NCBI GenBank assembly: GCA_038501785.1
Contig: JBAMJR010000073.1
Coordinates: 1,863,501-1,927,500 of the forward strand
Reading direction: 5' to 3'
From: Myoxocephalus aenaeus
Lineage: Eukaryota; Chordata; Actinopteri; Perciformes; Cottidae
Length of the DNA: 64,000 nucleotides
Shown one piece after another: positions 12,027 through 26,103 of this stretch. The stretch's first letter is position 1. Every line of letters starts with the position of its first letter. The position numbers were made by a program, and so were the translations under genes. The notes below the pieces were generated by a model. The model searched no databases. It had not been told where the DNA came from and worked only from the letters and a program-made list of their open reading frames with translations.

Positions 12027-15000
12027 CTGGGGCAGGCTGGGGAGCAATAAGGCAAAGCCTTACTCTGAAGCAAGTTAGGCAAACCAGAGGATAAACTATA
12101 ATTGACACCATGCATATGTGTGGTTTTTCAATACGGCTTGTCACAGGCTCAGCCAAATGATTGTCCATGCAATGGAAAAGGCAAACAATGGCTTTAACAC
12201 TTTCAGGGAGCGCTAACAATAAAACTAACGCTGCAGTGTAGCTTATTAGAGTCAGGGTTAAGTACCACTAGCTCAGGTCCACTTAACAAAGTCAAGCTAG
12301 CAGAAATGATCACAAACAAGATAATTTGACAGTGGCACTGGTAATGTTTGGATGAATTGTAAATTTGGAAATGATATAGGGAAGTGAGGTCATTCAATAA
12401 ACCATTCTACTTTTCAGAAGCAATGCATCGATGTATGCACGCTACCTTGACACACAACACTAACATTATCTGGGTCACCAGGAGCTTTAAGTGGATTTAT
12501 GTGCAAGATTACTATTTACAATCTTTTGTTTTTTAATGATGGTGACAGCTTTGATGATGAACCAAGTTTGCTGTGGTGTTTTTTACCCACACTTCCGACC
12601 TCGCAGTGTGGCCAGCGCTGTGGTTTATTTATTTCTAAGATTTTTGTTTTTAAAGTTTAACTCTCTATTTCTGTTTTTTTTCTAGGCCAGTTCAGCTTTC
12701 TTGGTCACGCTAACTACTAATCACCCCATTTGTCTCAAACTGAAGCCTGTCGCTGCTTTTCTTAACAGACAGCACATTACTTATTATGAGCCAGAGCAGT
12801 TTTCCCATAAAAACTGAAATGGTTTTATTTCACAAATCATCAATGCAGGAACATTATTTCCAAGCTAAATGAGTCAGGGGTTCGCAATCTTTTTGGAGAG
12901 GAGACCCAAAGCTTATGTTAATACTTATATTATCCTGGTGCGCAGGCTCATTTGGCATTTATTTATCTCTTAAAATAGGAGTATAAAGCTTTTGGGACAG
13001 CGGTGTCTTGATACGATGGAAATGTAATTCTTGTGGTAAGAGAAGGCTGTTAAACTCTGGGTATAAGTGTAGTTTTCTTTGAGAACTTTGGAGTCCACAT
13101 GTTGCACCCTGCACTATGCAAGCAAACATATGACTCCTCTGGTGAGCCTCGTAAAAAAGAAAAAAGAAACATTGGTGCGTTTTAAGGATTAATCTAAAAA
13201 GCACACTGACACATTTCTGTGCTATTCATGGTTTGTGGTTTCGATTGGTGTTCCCTCAAAGAGGTTGAATGCAGGCCTGCAATATCTCAATCTTTAAGGT
13301 TCATTGAAGAAACTGATTGAATTCAGGATAATGTATGGGCTAATTTCACAGTCACGGATGAAACTTTGTTTCAGGTGTATTGTATTGTGTCACTAATGTT
13401 TCAATGTAAAGGTTTAAATTAAGTTTTAAGCCGAAAACCTTTTTTTTTTTCTTCACTTTACAGTGAGGTAGCCTTTTCTGCACTCTATGGTTTGAAATGG
13501 AAAACTGATGAAGACCAACAGGGAAATTGTGAGTGACAGATGGGCCCTGTGGACTAGTTACCAACCAAACGGAGGAACAGAGAAACCAAGAGCTGCACTC
13601 TGTTCCTGACCATGTGTGTGTGGCTGTAAAGCAATAACACTAATGGCATTTAATACTGTAGCCCACAATACCTTAATGTCCCAAAACGGCCTAAAAGCGT
13701 CCAAATAATGTTCAATTATTTACTGAATACTTCCCATTATATCACTTTAAATATCAATATCATTGGTGCCAACTTTGTACTTATATAAAAAAATCTCATG
13801 CACATATTGCTTTTTATTGGATATGTGTATGGTTTACGGTGACTGCAGCTCTTGCAGTGGATATACACAACGCTGAATTATTGTGTCCTCCAACGTCTGC
13901 AACATGCACTGACCAACAGCGGGCAGAGCTAAAGCGCCAGAAAGTATGGTCTGTAATCGAAGAACATGTTAAACTACAAAAAAAGATGATATGTATTTTA
14001 TTTGAAAGTGGTCAGCTGAGACCAAGAATGGATTTGGTGCTTGTATTATAAATGAACCTGGAGGCCAAAGAGAACGATTAGTCACATGGCAGGTGTTGCT
14101 TGATTTCACCGGCGTTGATTCATTGGTTTGTTTTAAATATACATATTTTATACATATAATATGCATCAAACCTTCATTTTGTTTAAAGAAACGTTTAAGT
14201 GGGCAGACTATTATCAGAAACACTGCTCTCTGCGTTCATGAAAATTATTATATGTATCTCATCAATCATGTATATTTTGGTATGACACAGTTTCAATTGA
14301 TCACTATTAGTAATGTTGTAGTGTAGAAGTAACCAACCTGTGGACAGACATTTGTGTAGTGGAACTGCCTCTTTGTGCACTACCAACACCACTCTTTACG
14401 GCAGAGACCAAATAAATAAACACAATTATAGTTGGATAAACAAATACAATTTGCCAGCTGGGCAAACTGGGGCCTGGTCTGTGTGGCACAGCTTACTGAA
14501 CCATTGCACTGCTTGAAATGATGTGTTTGAAAAGTGAGCTTAGTCTATGGCAGCTTTTCTTAAAACGATGGGCCGGGAACCAAAATGGGTCACTGGCATG
14601 TTTCAGTGGATCCCCACATGCCAAGAATACTAATATGCTTTAATGAGTGAATGTTCCAGACTCACTCAGTATTTACTCAGTTTGGCTCTTTGGCTGGAGA
14701 TGTTTTAAATCCTTGCTGTAGCTATGTTGGACGCACACTAAGTTCACTTATGAAACAATTAATCATGCCAAACCATCATTGTCTGACACTATAGAAAAGC
14801 ACACGTAGAAAAGTTTTTTTTTTTAAATATTGGCCCAGTTGGTGCTTTTATTTCCAAGCCCAAATTTAGCTGTTACTGCCTGTATGTTGCTTTTTCTGTT
14901 TGTAGCTATATTGCTCTCTGCTGGCCATGTTGCATAATGCAACATATACATCCCAATATTACAGAGATGTCAGATGGGTGGCCCTTTATTAAGAGGCAAA

Positions 15001-18000
15001 CTATTCGGTCGAATATGATCTATATAGAAAGGGAATGATTAAATCAGTACATGGTTACCAATATGTTCAAGCTTAACAACATATGTGTTCCTGCTTTAAT
15101 CTTCCCATACCATATTTGGTCTGTATTCCAGCACCATTTTGGATATTGGCTGCAAAAATCTAAATCTATAGTGCATGAGCCAAAATGATTAATGCTGGAC
15201 CAAAACTAAGCCTTTCTGAGACCCCAAATATGAAAGCCATTCTAAAGACGTAAAGAGGCCTATGGATATTAATTGCTATGTTTGCCAAATGATTACATAA
15301 TCGTGACAGGAGAATAGAAGAACCAGTAGTTCAATACTCGTCTTTATTCTTTCTTTTTTTTTTCTTAGTTCCACTCATTGCTCCTCTCCGAGTCTGTCAG
15401 CCTTCCTGGGTGGTTCGGAAGTGTGCTCATGCATATGTGTTTATTTAGTCTGTATAGGGGAACAGAGCCTTGGACTGCCAATTTTTCTATACACTGAGAA
15501 AATATGCTTGTGGAGGGATGGAAAAGGGGGAGCAGTTAAACAGACTCAGGGCCAACAGATACAAGAAGCCTCCTTCTTCAAATCAACCACCACAACTACC
15601 GAACCTCCAGTCTGAGAAACAAGCACCTCAAAATTGTGCTGCTGTTTTTCCATGACTGCAACATCCGCATGACACGGTGGGATAGTGACCAGGGAGACTG
15701 CAGTTTAAGAAGAACTTCTTCCCAGGGAAACATTGAATCCGTATTAGCACACGAGTAAAGCATTGTGGAACAGAGTTTGTCTGAGGGAAAGGTTCAGCAA
15801 TATATTTTCATCCAGTGCATGGATCAAAGGAAATGAATGATTCTGGGTGGCTGAGTAAGATTCCAAAATACTCAATGAATGCACACAAAACTTAGACAAA
15901 GCCAAAAGCTACAGCTGTTGTTGAATGCTAGCTGTAGCACAACTATGTGCATTGCCGCATACAGCTGAGATCACCATAATGTATGTCACTTCGTATTGTG
16001 TGATACGACCACCAGAAGACTCAGATGTGATACAGACTTTCCAGAGACAGACACATGCCTGGAAACACTCAAAGGATTAACTTGAAACTAATAACGATAA
16101 AGGAGTAAATACATACATTCAATTACCATATAAGTTCAAAGTATCATAACATTTATACAACAACAGCTGTTTAATCTCCCTCTTTGTAGCCGATAATGTA
16201 AAACAGGAAGTCTGAGTTTACTGCCAGATTTTCTTGCATATGGTTTCAAAGAGAGAAAAAGATTATATTAAAAGCCTGAGTAAGGATATACGTTACTTTG
16301 AGAACACCTGAGACAACGTAGTACAATAATAATAAACAAAATGATTTGTAATGATCAAATGTTGTTTCTGGATGTGATCAGCCGCCCCAAAAAAACCGCT
16401 CACTTCATAAGAATACTTGAAGTAAACAATGAATGTATAATGAGCTCATGTGGACGTATGGCATTGTTTACCATTGATGTCATTATAGAGCTGACACATG
16501 AGAAACAAAAATCACGCACACAGGTTAAAGTAAACACAGAGACGAGAAACTTATTTTCAAATGTGGCACATGGAAATAAATTAAAAAAGAAGTTGTTTAG
16601 CCAACTCCATCCTCTCAAGGCCACTGAGGAAGTGTTTAGCCGAGGACTGGAGTTGTGAGAATGGATGGACTGACTGGAGGGGAGGAGCTCCTGGAGTAGA
16701 GAGTATTGAAAGGGAGAGGAGGGTTTGAAGGAGAGAAGAGAGGAGGGTGTAGGAGTGTGGGGGATGTGAGGAAAAGAAGGAGGAGGGGAATACCACCCAC
16801 TAAGCCAGTTGAGGAGAAGCTCTGGGGGTTGGGCTGCTCACAGGAAACAGTTGTGGCTCCATCCCAGGCCTCACACCGAGCAACCCTGGGCCACCCAGTC
16901 ATCGACAGACAGACCTACCAAATGGCCTGGCTGGGCCAAACCAACAGGGATTTGTTTATTTTTCATCCTTTGGTGGTGGTGGTGGGGGGGAGAGGGACTG
17001 TTCAGCACAAGCTGTTTATTAGACCTTTGATTTGTCATGTGTCAGCGTTCGCTTGCGGGGGAATGTGTATACATAAGTCCAGCTTGTGTATAGTTAGGAG
17101 GTTTGGAGGCTGAGAGGGTGTGAGCACAGAGGAGTGGGAAGGCTGGGGGGAGGGCAAAAAGTAAAGAGGAAAAATGGGAAGTCTCCCACGCTGAAGGCAA
17201 GTCTAAACTGCATTATGGGTCAGCTGTCCCTGATTGTTGATGTCATGGGGGACTGAACTGTTGTGCCTGGTTTGCAACGGGCGTTGGAAGAGAGGGAGCA
17301 TGTGGACAAACACAGGATTCCATGTGGTCCCATGGATGAAATGCAATCCATCAGCGAGCAGCAGAATCTGGTCGCAACTGTGGCCTGATCACTTGATGCC
17401 GTGTCAGTATCAAGTATCAGTATCACACATTTATATTGTCTCACGTATATATCACCCAACATTTGTCAGCAGTGCGTTTTTAAGTGTTGGGGAAATGTAT
17501 CTAGGCTTCTACATTGTGTGTGCTTCCTTCTTTTGCAAATGCCGACTGCTAAATATTTAGAAACGACACTTTAAACAGAGAAAGCAGTGCAGTAGCAAGA
17601 GTACACACTATGATAAATTATGTTTGCTAATGATGTAATGGATGAGAAAAAGTCCTTGTGGTGCAAGACAAACTCTATCAATATTTGATTTGACACAGTT
17701 TCAGGACACTGGTCTCCACATGTTTGGTTGAGGCTCATGTTGTTTACAGAAGGGAAGGGGACGACACGTTCAGCCTTCGGTGACCACAACACCGCCATGA
17801 ACAGTGGCATTTTTAAGTAAATGTACTACTGGGGAAATTGCCGTCAGTTTGTCAGTTTGTCAGTTTGTAATGTTGTTCTTACTTTATTAATTGTTTTGTT
17901 TTTGTTGCATATGTTATATTGGCCTGATCTGTAAGTGAATACTGACATATTTTGTAAATCACAATTTAGCATTTTCAGCAAACAGGCATTATTTTCTGAA

Positions 18001-18593
18001 AATGATTTTCCACAAAGCATATTTAAATTAGCTTACAGTTTACATCCATTGTCCATTACTGTTACTCCTAGATCTTAAGTATGAAAATATAACAGCTGTA
18101 AGACGAAGTTTAATGTTGTAAGAAATCAAATCACTCCATATGGTGGCCAGTAGCCTATACATTATTATGTGCTGATCATCAGTTTTTGCATATACATGAC
18201 CTGTGATGACCAAGACGTCAAACTAGTGTAGTAAAGTAAAAACAAATGTATTTCTGAAGTCTACCCTTGTGTTGCACAATCACAAAATGTATAGCTTTGT
18301 GATAGCTTTCTCACAATAATTTCAGATGGACTAGTTATATAATAATAACTTACATTTTATTTGGCGCTTTTCTAAATACTTAGAACTGTATATAAAGTAT
18401 TTTCTAAATACTTAGAACTGTAATATAAAACGGAATGCCTTATTTGCAAATTGCAATAAAGGTTACATCACAAAACCTACAGAAGTCGTCTCTTACTGAT
18501 CCACGTCGGGGCAGTATAGCGCCAAATTGGATTTAGATTTTTCTTTTTAAGCCAGCGAAGAAGAAAACCGTCCAGGATAAGTCGCGTCTGGGA

Positions 18594-18645
18594 CCAATCA
18601 GATCCTTCAGTACCCGGAAGTGCCACCAATTTCAAACTTTGGCGC
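18594..18645 (+). promoter_or_regulatory. kif2c: Candidate cell-cycle promoter of kif2c
   Basis: Within 52 bp there are a CCAAT box (18594-18598), an ETS-type CCGGAAGTG (18614-18622), a second CCAAT (18626-18630), TTCAAA (reverse of the CHR element TTTGAA, 18631-18636) and an E2F-like TTTGGCGC (18638-18645). Such CCAAT/CHR/E2F combinations are known from G2/M genes controlled by NF-Y and DREAM/MuvB, and mitotic kinesins are typical targets. The segment lies about 270 bp before the kif2c start codon. A GTAAGT at 18649 could be the donor of a 5' non-coding exon, or chance. Confidence 0.55.
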
Positions 18646-18909
18646 TAGGTAAGTGTGTTGTTTTTTTTACGTGAAAAAGATAAAAACGAACAAACAATTA
18701 AAAACAGATAGTGTTATAACGGTTCGATTATTTTTTTGTACATATATCCACATAAGTAGAACATAGTTTCATAGCGACTACAACATACTTGCTAGTTAGA
18801 TAGCGCGAGTTAACCGAGCTCGTTTTCCAAAGTGTTAACGCGAACTCAAACGTTACCTGGATTTAACACTAGCTAGATTTCTCCGTTACAGCTCAGATAC
18901 AGACTGAAA

Positions 18910-21900
18910 ATGGAGACCAACCTTTACCCACAACTTATTGGGGCCGCTGTGAAAATCAGTCGCAGTGACGGTGAGTTTTCCTTAACGACGTTACTCTCTA
19001 TATTGTTACGCTGCATGTCGTTTATTAGCATGTCGTTGACTTGCGGTTTGTTAATGTGACACGTGACACCAGGTCGAGTCCATATGGCAACGGTGAAGAC
19101 AATGGACACCTTGAAGTCCACGTTAATGGTTGAGTGGAATGAGGGAACTGTCTGCAGAGGCAAGGAGGTCAGTAACATTCAGTCCATGAACGCAGAAAAG
19201 ACATTTGTTACATTATTGATGATATGAAGGGACACTGGAAGTCGATCACTTGAAGGGGTGCTGAGACAAAGTCAGTTTATGGTTTTCACATGACTTTCAA
19301 TGGTCAGGATAAGTTGACAGAACGCTAATATGTGAAGCAGCCACATTTTTGACCACAAGGTCAAGAATACTGAAGTCAATCATCATACAGTAGTTCATAA
19401 CAATGCTGTGCAGGGAGGATACAGCTTTTTTTATTTAGGGGACAAGCTATGTGAAACAGCTGTTTCTGTTATTGTTTTTACACGTTGACATTTAATCTAA
19501 TCCTAAAAGTTAAGATGCGTTTTTTTGTGTGATTTAGGTTGACGTGGTTGAGTTATGCACACTCAATCCAGAGCTTGTGCACTATATAAAGACCAGTGCC
19601 AACCACACTGCAGACCCACCCCTTCCTGCTCCAGACAAGGTAAGTGTTGCTGAGCCAAAGGCCGAGAGCTGCTTGCTGTCAATGGCAACAGATTCGACCA
19701 TATTTCTAAGAACTGGAACATTTACACGTTCAGAAGTTTAAGCTCACAGTTGTCCAATCATATCTGAGCTCTCCAACAATACTACTCTCAATAAATGACA
19801 GATGTCTAGTTGAATTGGAATTTTCTCGTTTCTTTCAATTAGGAACCATGGATTGAACACTCGTCCTCAATGAAAAGGGGTCGTTATTGTAAAGCATCTA
19901 AATAACTGATGCAATGCTCTCCCTCTCTCTCTCCCTCCGTCTTTTCTGTAGAAGTATGAGGGTCGGCTGCGCTCATCCAGGATTCCTGCCCCTTCCTCTT
20001 GTATGTAAACTTATTGTACTTATTGTACAGTTTTTTTTAACTTTGCATGTCCTGTAGTTTGGCTCCTTAACGGCTTGTTCATTCCAAAGGTTCTGCTCAA
20101 GCAGTCACCCAAGCCGAGGATACAGGTCACTATGGCATGCACGTTCCTCTCACTTAATAACATTTAGGGTGTGAGTGCAAACAAAAATCACAATTCTTGG
20201 CGAGTGTACCTCTTACTCTGGCCAAGGAGAATTCATAAAGAATAATCAACTTTATTTGATGATTAGCCACAGAGGGATGCAAATAAACAACTTTGCGTAT
20301 TGGGTGATTCTGGACATGCAGCACTCTCAATTTGTTGATTTGAAAATAACACTATTCATCTTCAGTCAGCAGTATTTTCATATGGAAATATAATTGAATT
20401 CTAATAATTTAGTTAATGTTTTTTCCCCGCACCTGTGTTAATCACGCATGGCTCACTTCTCTCACTCTGGGTTTCTGTTGGCTCTTGTTTCACATTTGAA
20501 TGCAAAATTTGTTCTGTAGTCACTTTTGATTTGGGAGACTCGACAATGTACAGTTTTTCCCTCCATTGTACCAGGGTTTGGGTTACATTTAACTCCAGAA
20601 AACACTATCAATGCTTATTGAAGTCACTGACACTCATACTGCAGCCGTTTGACTGAATTTGTCTTACTTTCAGTTCGGACCAGGCAGACGTGTGTCTTCC
20701 AGGCTCCGGCTCCTGTTCTAGCACCAGTCCCGACCGCTGAGTCTTTTTTGGCAAACTTGGAGACGTGCGGCTCTGATTTCCCCTCTTCAGTTGTCCTCAC
20801 AAACTCTGGTTGGTAGTGATCTTCTGAAATGAAACTCACAAACATGAACATTGTCAAGAAAAATGTACGAGATCCATTGATGAAAGCAACATATTTGTTT
20901 TATTTAATTATGCCGTACTGTTCTTCTCCGTGAACGGTAATTGTGAGACCTCCCCATATAGTATATTTTGCACACATTGTGCAAAGTCACATGACACAGA
21001 TTATTGGTAATATTACAATATGTACTAATGATGATACATTTCATTTATATAGCCAACTTTAAAATGCAGAGAAATCTCAAGGCGCTTCACATACATGGTA
21101 AAACAATCATTGTATAACATTTAATGTAGATGTAGATTTTTCAGGTATTTTCCATCTACAACTAAATCTTTTAGTGCTTTCTTTGTTCAGTAATTTTCAA
21201 AAAATGTCATGATGTTAAACCCAAGTTCACTCTTTTTCCATATCTAGTGCTTCCTAAACAGCAGCGTAAAAAGAATGCGGCTAAACCAGCACAGTCGCTG
21301 AGTTTAGCCCGTCAGGCAATAAAAGAAGACGAGGACCCTGAGAGAATGGCTCCATTTGCAGCCAAAGGTCAGTAACACATTTCACATCATAACAATATCA
21401 GGTATCCACCCGATCACTTGCATCTATAGATGTATCCCCTACACAAAGAGAGGAATCTCTACACATTAACGTCACAAGTGCACGCCTATTTGTTTTATTC
21501 AAGACAAAAATATTTGGCAGACATGTTCTATGAGAACAGGTGGTGCATGATCTGAGGCACGTACTCATTCTGTGATTAGGTTTGTTGCATATTGCGCGAT
21601 GACAATGAGATGTGGGGGCATTCGGTGTTATCATCTCTCGGCACTTTAGGAAGAAGAAAATCGGTGGCTCTCCAAGAGCTAAACAAAGGCAGCAAAAGAT
21701 TGTCTTCTGTCATAAAGCCCCTCGACGTGCCGGTCAAGAGGGGAAAGGTGAGATTATTTGTTTAACCCATTAATTCAATAGCTTTTTTTATTTTTTTGGA
21801 AAAATCTGACTTGCTAGGAACTTTTGACACTGAAAGACACCACTCCTGTTATTTACATTTACCTTTTGATTTCCTATGAGTTTGGGGAGGCTTCCCGACC

Positions 21901-24301
21901 AAATCAAAAGTTCTACGACATGATCGAAGAGTTCCGAGAGACCTTGGAGATAACCCCCTTTTCAACGACCGACCATGTAAGTTTGAACTCGAGAACATAG
22001 GGTCCTTATGAAGCTGTATGCTGGCGTGCCATTATGACCATACTTATAGCACATGTCGTGTTTTTACAGGTTAAACCTCAAAGGATCTGCGTGTGCGTCC
22101 GCAAGCGGCCCCTGAACAAGCAAGGTATATTGAGAGTGATTTCTAACATCCTGTGTCCATTACCATCTGATTATAAAGTAACTAATAATGAAACTACAAA
22201 AATACTTGCCATCATGTACTTATTCTTTTTTATTTTTTAAATACTGACTTTGACATTCTTGTGTAATCCAGAGATTATTAAAAAGGAGATGGATGTGGTG
22301 TCTATACCTGGAAACGGTGCTCTGTTTGTCCATGAGCCAAAACAGAAGGTGGACCTCACCAAGTACTTGGACAACCACATCTTCCACTTTGACTTCTCCT
22401 TTAATGAGACCGCCACCAACGATCTGGTCTACAAGTATGACTTCATGTTACCTTTTTTTTAATTTAGCAACACGGTAGCTCTGATTGCAGGTTTCCTAAA
22501 TAAGAGGGCAGTTGTTCAACCAGAAGCTGCAAATAACTTGATGTGTAGATGGTAGCGTTAACTACTAGAGTATCACTTCAGTAATGTTGATGAAAATTGA
22601 TCAAAATGTTGAGACTTTTCAAAACATGCCATTATTGTCTTTTATAAAGAGAACAATTTATGCAAATGCTTTTATTTCTACTTCTTTAGCTTCACAGCCA
22701 AACCTTTGGTGCAGTCCATTTTTGAAGGTGGCATGGCAACATGTTTCGCCTATGGCCAGACTGGGAGTGGGAAGACTCATGTAAGCCTCTGCTTTTTTCT
22801 ATAATGTGGTCTTGAAGCAGTATATTTTTGTAGACTCGTATTTGATTTTTATTTTTTATTTTTTTGTGGCATATTTTCACCCAAGACCATGGGAGGTGAT
22901 TTCATGGGGAGGAAGCAAAACTGCGCTAAAGGAATCTACGCCTTGGCAGGTAGGACCACAACATGCACATCACTGAGAAGGAATTACTTAATCTGGGTTG
23001 TCATAACAAGATAATTAACATAATCTGCATAATTTGTATTTATTCAAATTAATTTAGGATATGACTGAGTCGTATTGCATCTCCATTGCTTAATTCTTTA
23101 AACTACAGTACATTCAAGATTGTAACTTTACTTTAAATAATGTTTGTGTCGTTCTCTTCCAGCCCAGGATGTTTTCACCCATCTGAACCACGGGAGGTAT
23201 GCCCACCTGGAACTCTCTGCTTATGTCAGCTTCTTCGAGATTTACAATGGAAAAGTAAGAAAGACCTCCCTTCACCAATTAAATAATTTTTTTTATGATG
23301 TCTGAAGTAAAAATCTGCATATTCAATTCATCCTGAACGTGAAATATACTTTTTATTGTTTATTTAGGTGTATGACCTGCTGAATGAGAAGACCAAGCTC
23401 CGTGTTCTGGAGGATGACCGACAGCAGGTTCAGGTTGTGGGCCTGGAGGAGGTCTATGTGTCCAAAGCAGAGGAGGTCATCAAGATGATCCAGCTGGGCA
23501 GTGCATGCAGGTACCCATGTAATGGTCAACACCCATTCAATGGTTTACAAACAACAACAACATTTGACATTAACTTGGCTGCTTTCCCTTTCCTTCTGTC
23601 CTATTTTTTATTTATTTTTTATATTTTTTCTTCTTTTTTCCCCAGAACATCAGGCCACTCCTCTGCCAACGCCAACTCATCCCGCTCTCATGCCATTCTT
23701 CAGATTGTCCTGCGGCGCAACGACCGCACCACCACGCTGCATGGGAAATTTTCCCTAATTGATTTGGCTGGCAATGAGCGCGGCACCGATGTCAGTAGCA
23801 ATGACCGCAGCACTTTAGTGGAGACTTCCGAGATCAACCGCAGCCTGCTGGCGCTCAAGGTAAACTAAGGAAGCCGTGGAGGTGTGCACACACCGGATCA
23901 ATAGGATATTTGGATTAAAAAAAATTGAGACTAGCCCATTTTTCTCTCTCGCACATCATCTATACTGCATGTAAAGTAACCTGGCCCTCGCAAATTGAGC
24001 CCGTAGAGAAAAATTAAATACAGCAAATGCTTGACATTCTCAGAACCAAAAAGATTTTGAAAATCACACTTAACATTCCCATGTGTCCACTCTTGTGTCC
24101 TGTAGGAGTGTATCCGTTCACTGGGGATGAACAGCGATCACATTCCTTTCCGGATGTCCACTTTGACCAAAGTCCTCAGGGACTCCTTCATAGGAGAAAA
24201 GTCCAGGACCTGCATGGTGCGTTAAAACTCTCAAACTTGGCTTACTCTGTTTGGCATATGGTGTGTTGTGGTCTGATTTACATTTTATTGGCCGATGCAC
24301 A

Positions 24302-24342
<41 letters not shown>

Positions 24343-25414
24343 GTACAGAACATATGAACACGTACTGTATTTTCCCTGCTCCTATTCCATAGATTGCTAT
24401 GGTGTCTCCAGGCATGGCATCGTGTGAATACACAGTGAACACGCTACGTTATGCTGACAGGTACAAACTTGGTTTATGAAGTTTAATATCATTCCAAGTA
24501 GTTGTATTCTTTCCCCTCGCCACCAACTTACTCAAATAAAACATGAAACTGTTTCCCGTCCTCTGGCAGAGTGAAGGAACTCAAGGGAAATACCACGGCT
24601 ACTGTAGCAGCTACGGCACAAGAGTCCATGAATAGCTCCACAGAGGAGGTCGGTTTGAACACAATCTGTCCAAAATCATAATTAATGTTGATTATGTTGT
24701 GTGCATAATTTGCTAAAATGTTATGTATTGTAGGAATCTGACGGTGCCACTGTACTTGATGTCCTATCCAAAGTAGCAGAGATGAGGGTGAAGGTTTATG
24801 AACAGTCCCAGGTAGAGTTTATTAAGTCGGCTGTTCATTACAGCATACAAGACACGTGACGATACCTGTTTTTTATTGGCTCTGTAAATCCTTAAACTTG
24901 TGTCACTTTTGTTTCTCAGAGGACCAATGAAGTCTTCAGTGCATTGGGGGAAATCTCTTACAATATTGAGGCTGGACTTCCTCATCTGGTGGCTAACGCG
25001 AAGAATTTATTGGGTTTGTACAAACCACAATTTGGTCTTGCAGTGTTTTTTTTGTTCGTAAATTAAATTGAACCTCCTTGGACTGCTGTTTTGTTGGAAA
25101 AACCTGAAATTCAACCAAGAAATAGGTTGACTATAACCAGTCACCTGGTTATTTGACCAGCAGGAGGCTATGTAGTCTTCAAATGGTTCATACAGCAAAT
25201 GTGTGATTACTGCACACTGACCAGGGAGAACCACAGAAGAAATCTTGTGCTGACTAGATCAAATGCTACAATGTGCCAGGACAAAACTGCCAAACATAAA
25301 GGACCGAAGTCTGCCTGGATAAATGTGCTTTACCTTTTATTTTTTCTGTTTTATCTGCCATCCACAGACATGGTACTGGCCTTGCAGACTGCTGTGGACC
25401 AGGAGCACATGTAA
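18910..25414 (+). CDS. kif2c: Kinesin-13 microtubule depolymerase KIF2C/MCAK
   Basis: KIF2C uses ATP to peel tubulin from microtubule ends at centromeres and spindles. I assembled 21 exons with consistent phases: 18910-18970, 19073-19167, 19538-19639, 19952-20000, 20674-20808, 21248-21367, 21650-21747, 21881-21976, 22070-22124, 22272-22434, 22690-22780, 22886-22949, 23163-23254, 23368-23510, 23646-23859, 24106-24216, 24393-24460, 24570-24648, 24734-24811, 24920-25013 and 25368-25414. They encode 684 residues. Visible features are an SRIP (SxIP, EB1-binding) motif at 95-98, the Aurora-B-type RRKS with Ser192, a central motor from about 255 with the class-specific KVD at 296-298, P-loop GQTGSGKT 347-354, switch I NSSRSH 465-470 and switch II LAGNERG 495-501. 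The C-terminus is shorter than in the roughly 725-residue human protein. It starts METNLYPQL, like KIF2C rather than KIF2A/2B. The ATG follows promoter-like sequence. Confidence 0.95.
21030..21106. repeat. Possible SINE-tail-like fragment in a kif2c intron
   Basis: Contains TTTCATTTATATAGCC and CAAGGCGCTTCACATACAT, which resemble the 'TTTATATAGCGCTTTTC ... GGCGCTTTACA' segment frequent in fish interspersed repeats. Only a fragment is present. A related TTTATTTGGCGCTTTTCTAA string occurs at about 18357. Confidence 0.35.
24306..24341. repeat. (TG)n in a kif2c intron
   Basis: TG run of about 18 units in the intron before exon 17. Confidence 0.97.
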
Positions 25415-25930
25415 AGACAAGGCTACTGAATTTCCTTTTTTAAAACAGATATTTGAAAACATTATTCCCGGTGAACAGTGCTATGTATCAAAGTATATAT
25501 ACTTTGTAATTTGTTTTGATTCATTGAAACCATGTGAATCAAACTCAACCCCCCCGAGAAAAACACAGACAACACATTGATCCATACCAAAGGAAATGGT
25601 TCCCGTTCCATTCTTGTCAAACAGCTGGAAGGCTACGATGAAGAGTTTCAGGCGCACACAACACCAACTCAAATGCTAGAAACTCCAGGAACGAGATCAG
25701 CCTGCCATTGTGGGTGGTGGAAGAGAAAAATATATTTGATATATTGTCAAACAAGCACATCAAAGACTTTGTAATGAAGCAAATCTCAGATCATACAGTA
25801 TTAGTTCACACATAACTGCAGGGGCCATCTGTTTTTATCTAATCTTTAAATGGGAAATAATGGCAAGTGCTAATCAGATCAATAAACTGTGTGTGTGTGT
25901 GTGTGTGTGTGACTGTTTTAAATAAATAAA
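25415..25930 (+). other. kif2c: kif2c 3'UTR with two AATAAA signals
   Basis: Non-coding sequence after the TAA at 25412-25414. AATAAA occurs at 25881-25886, immediately before a (TG)n tract (25889-25911), and at 25921-25926. Either could direct cleavage. The TG tract lies between them and could act as a GU-rich downstream element for the first. Confidence 0.6.
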
Positions 25931-26103
25931 TTTTGTATTTTGACACTATCTCATTGATGTTTTACGTCTTGTGAGGAGCCACTTGTGTATTTTGTCGCAT
26001 GTAGCAGACTACTGGATTATCTGAGTTTGATGCTAATGTGGAAGCAGCAGACATTCATTTAGATTTTTTTTGGGGGGGAGGCGGGTGGTATTCTGATAAC
26101 TAT

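Larger units (their letters stand above)
5396..18580. other. Intergenic interval, no gene found
   Basis: No open frame here shows splice-supported coding character; the longest frames are short or repeat-derived. The interval contains microsatellites, one hAT-like element (10612-10920) and a fragment of a common fish repeat (about 8575-8625), listed separately. Conserved enhancers cannot be judged from a single sequence. Confidence 0.6.

Noticed and set aside
12871..12915. CAGGGGTTCGCAATCTTTTTGG resembling a hAT-family terminus
   Set aside because: Only one end is visible and no matching inverted terminus or 8-bp duplication was found nearby.
9939..15850. TGGGTGG strings (about 9939, 14974, 15407, 15845) resembling GLI sites downstream of ptch2
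   Set aside because: None is a perfect TGGGTGGTC, and several seven-base matches are expected by chance in 64 kb; no clustering beyond that.
16706..17113. 135-codon frame MKGRGGFEGEK..
   Set aside because: Gly/Arg-rich because of purine-rich DNA; it contains a GGT-type run and shows no domain or splice context.
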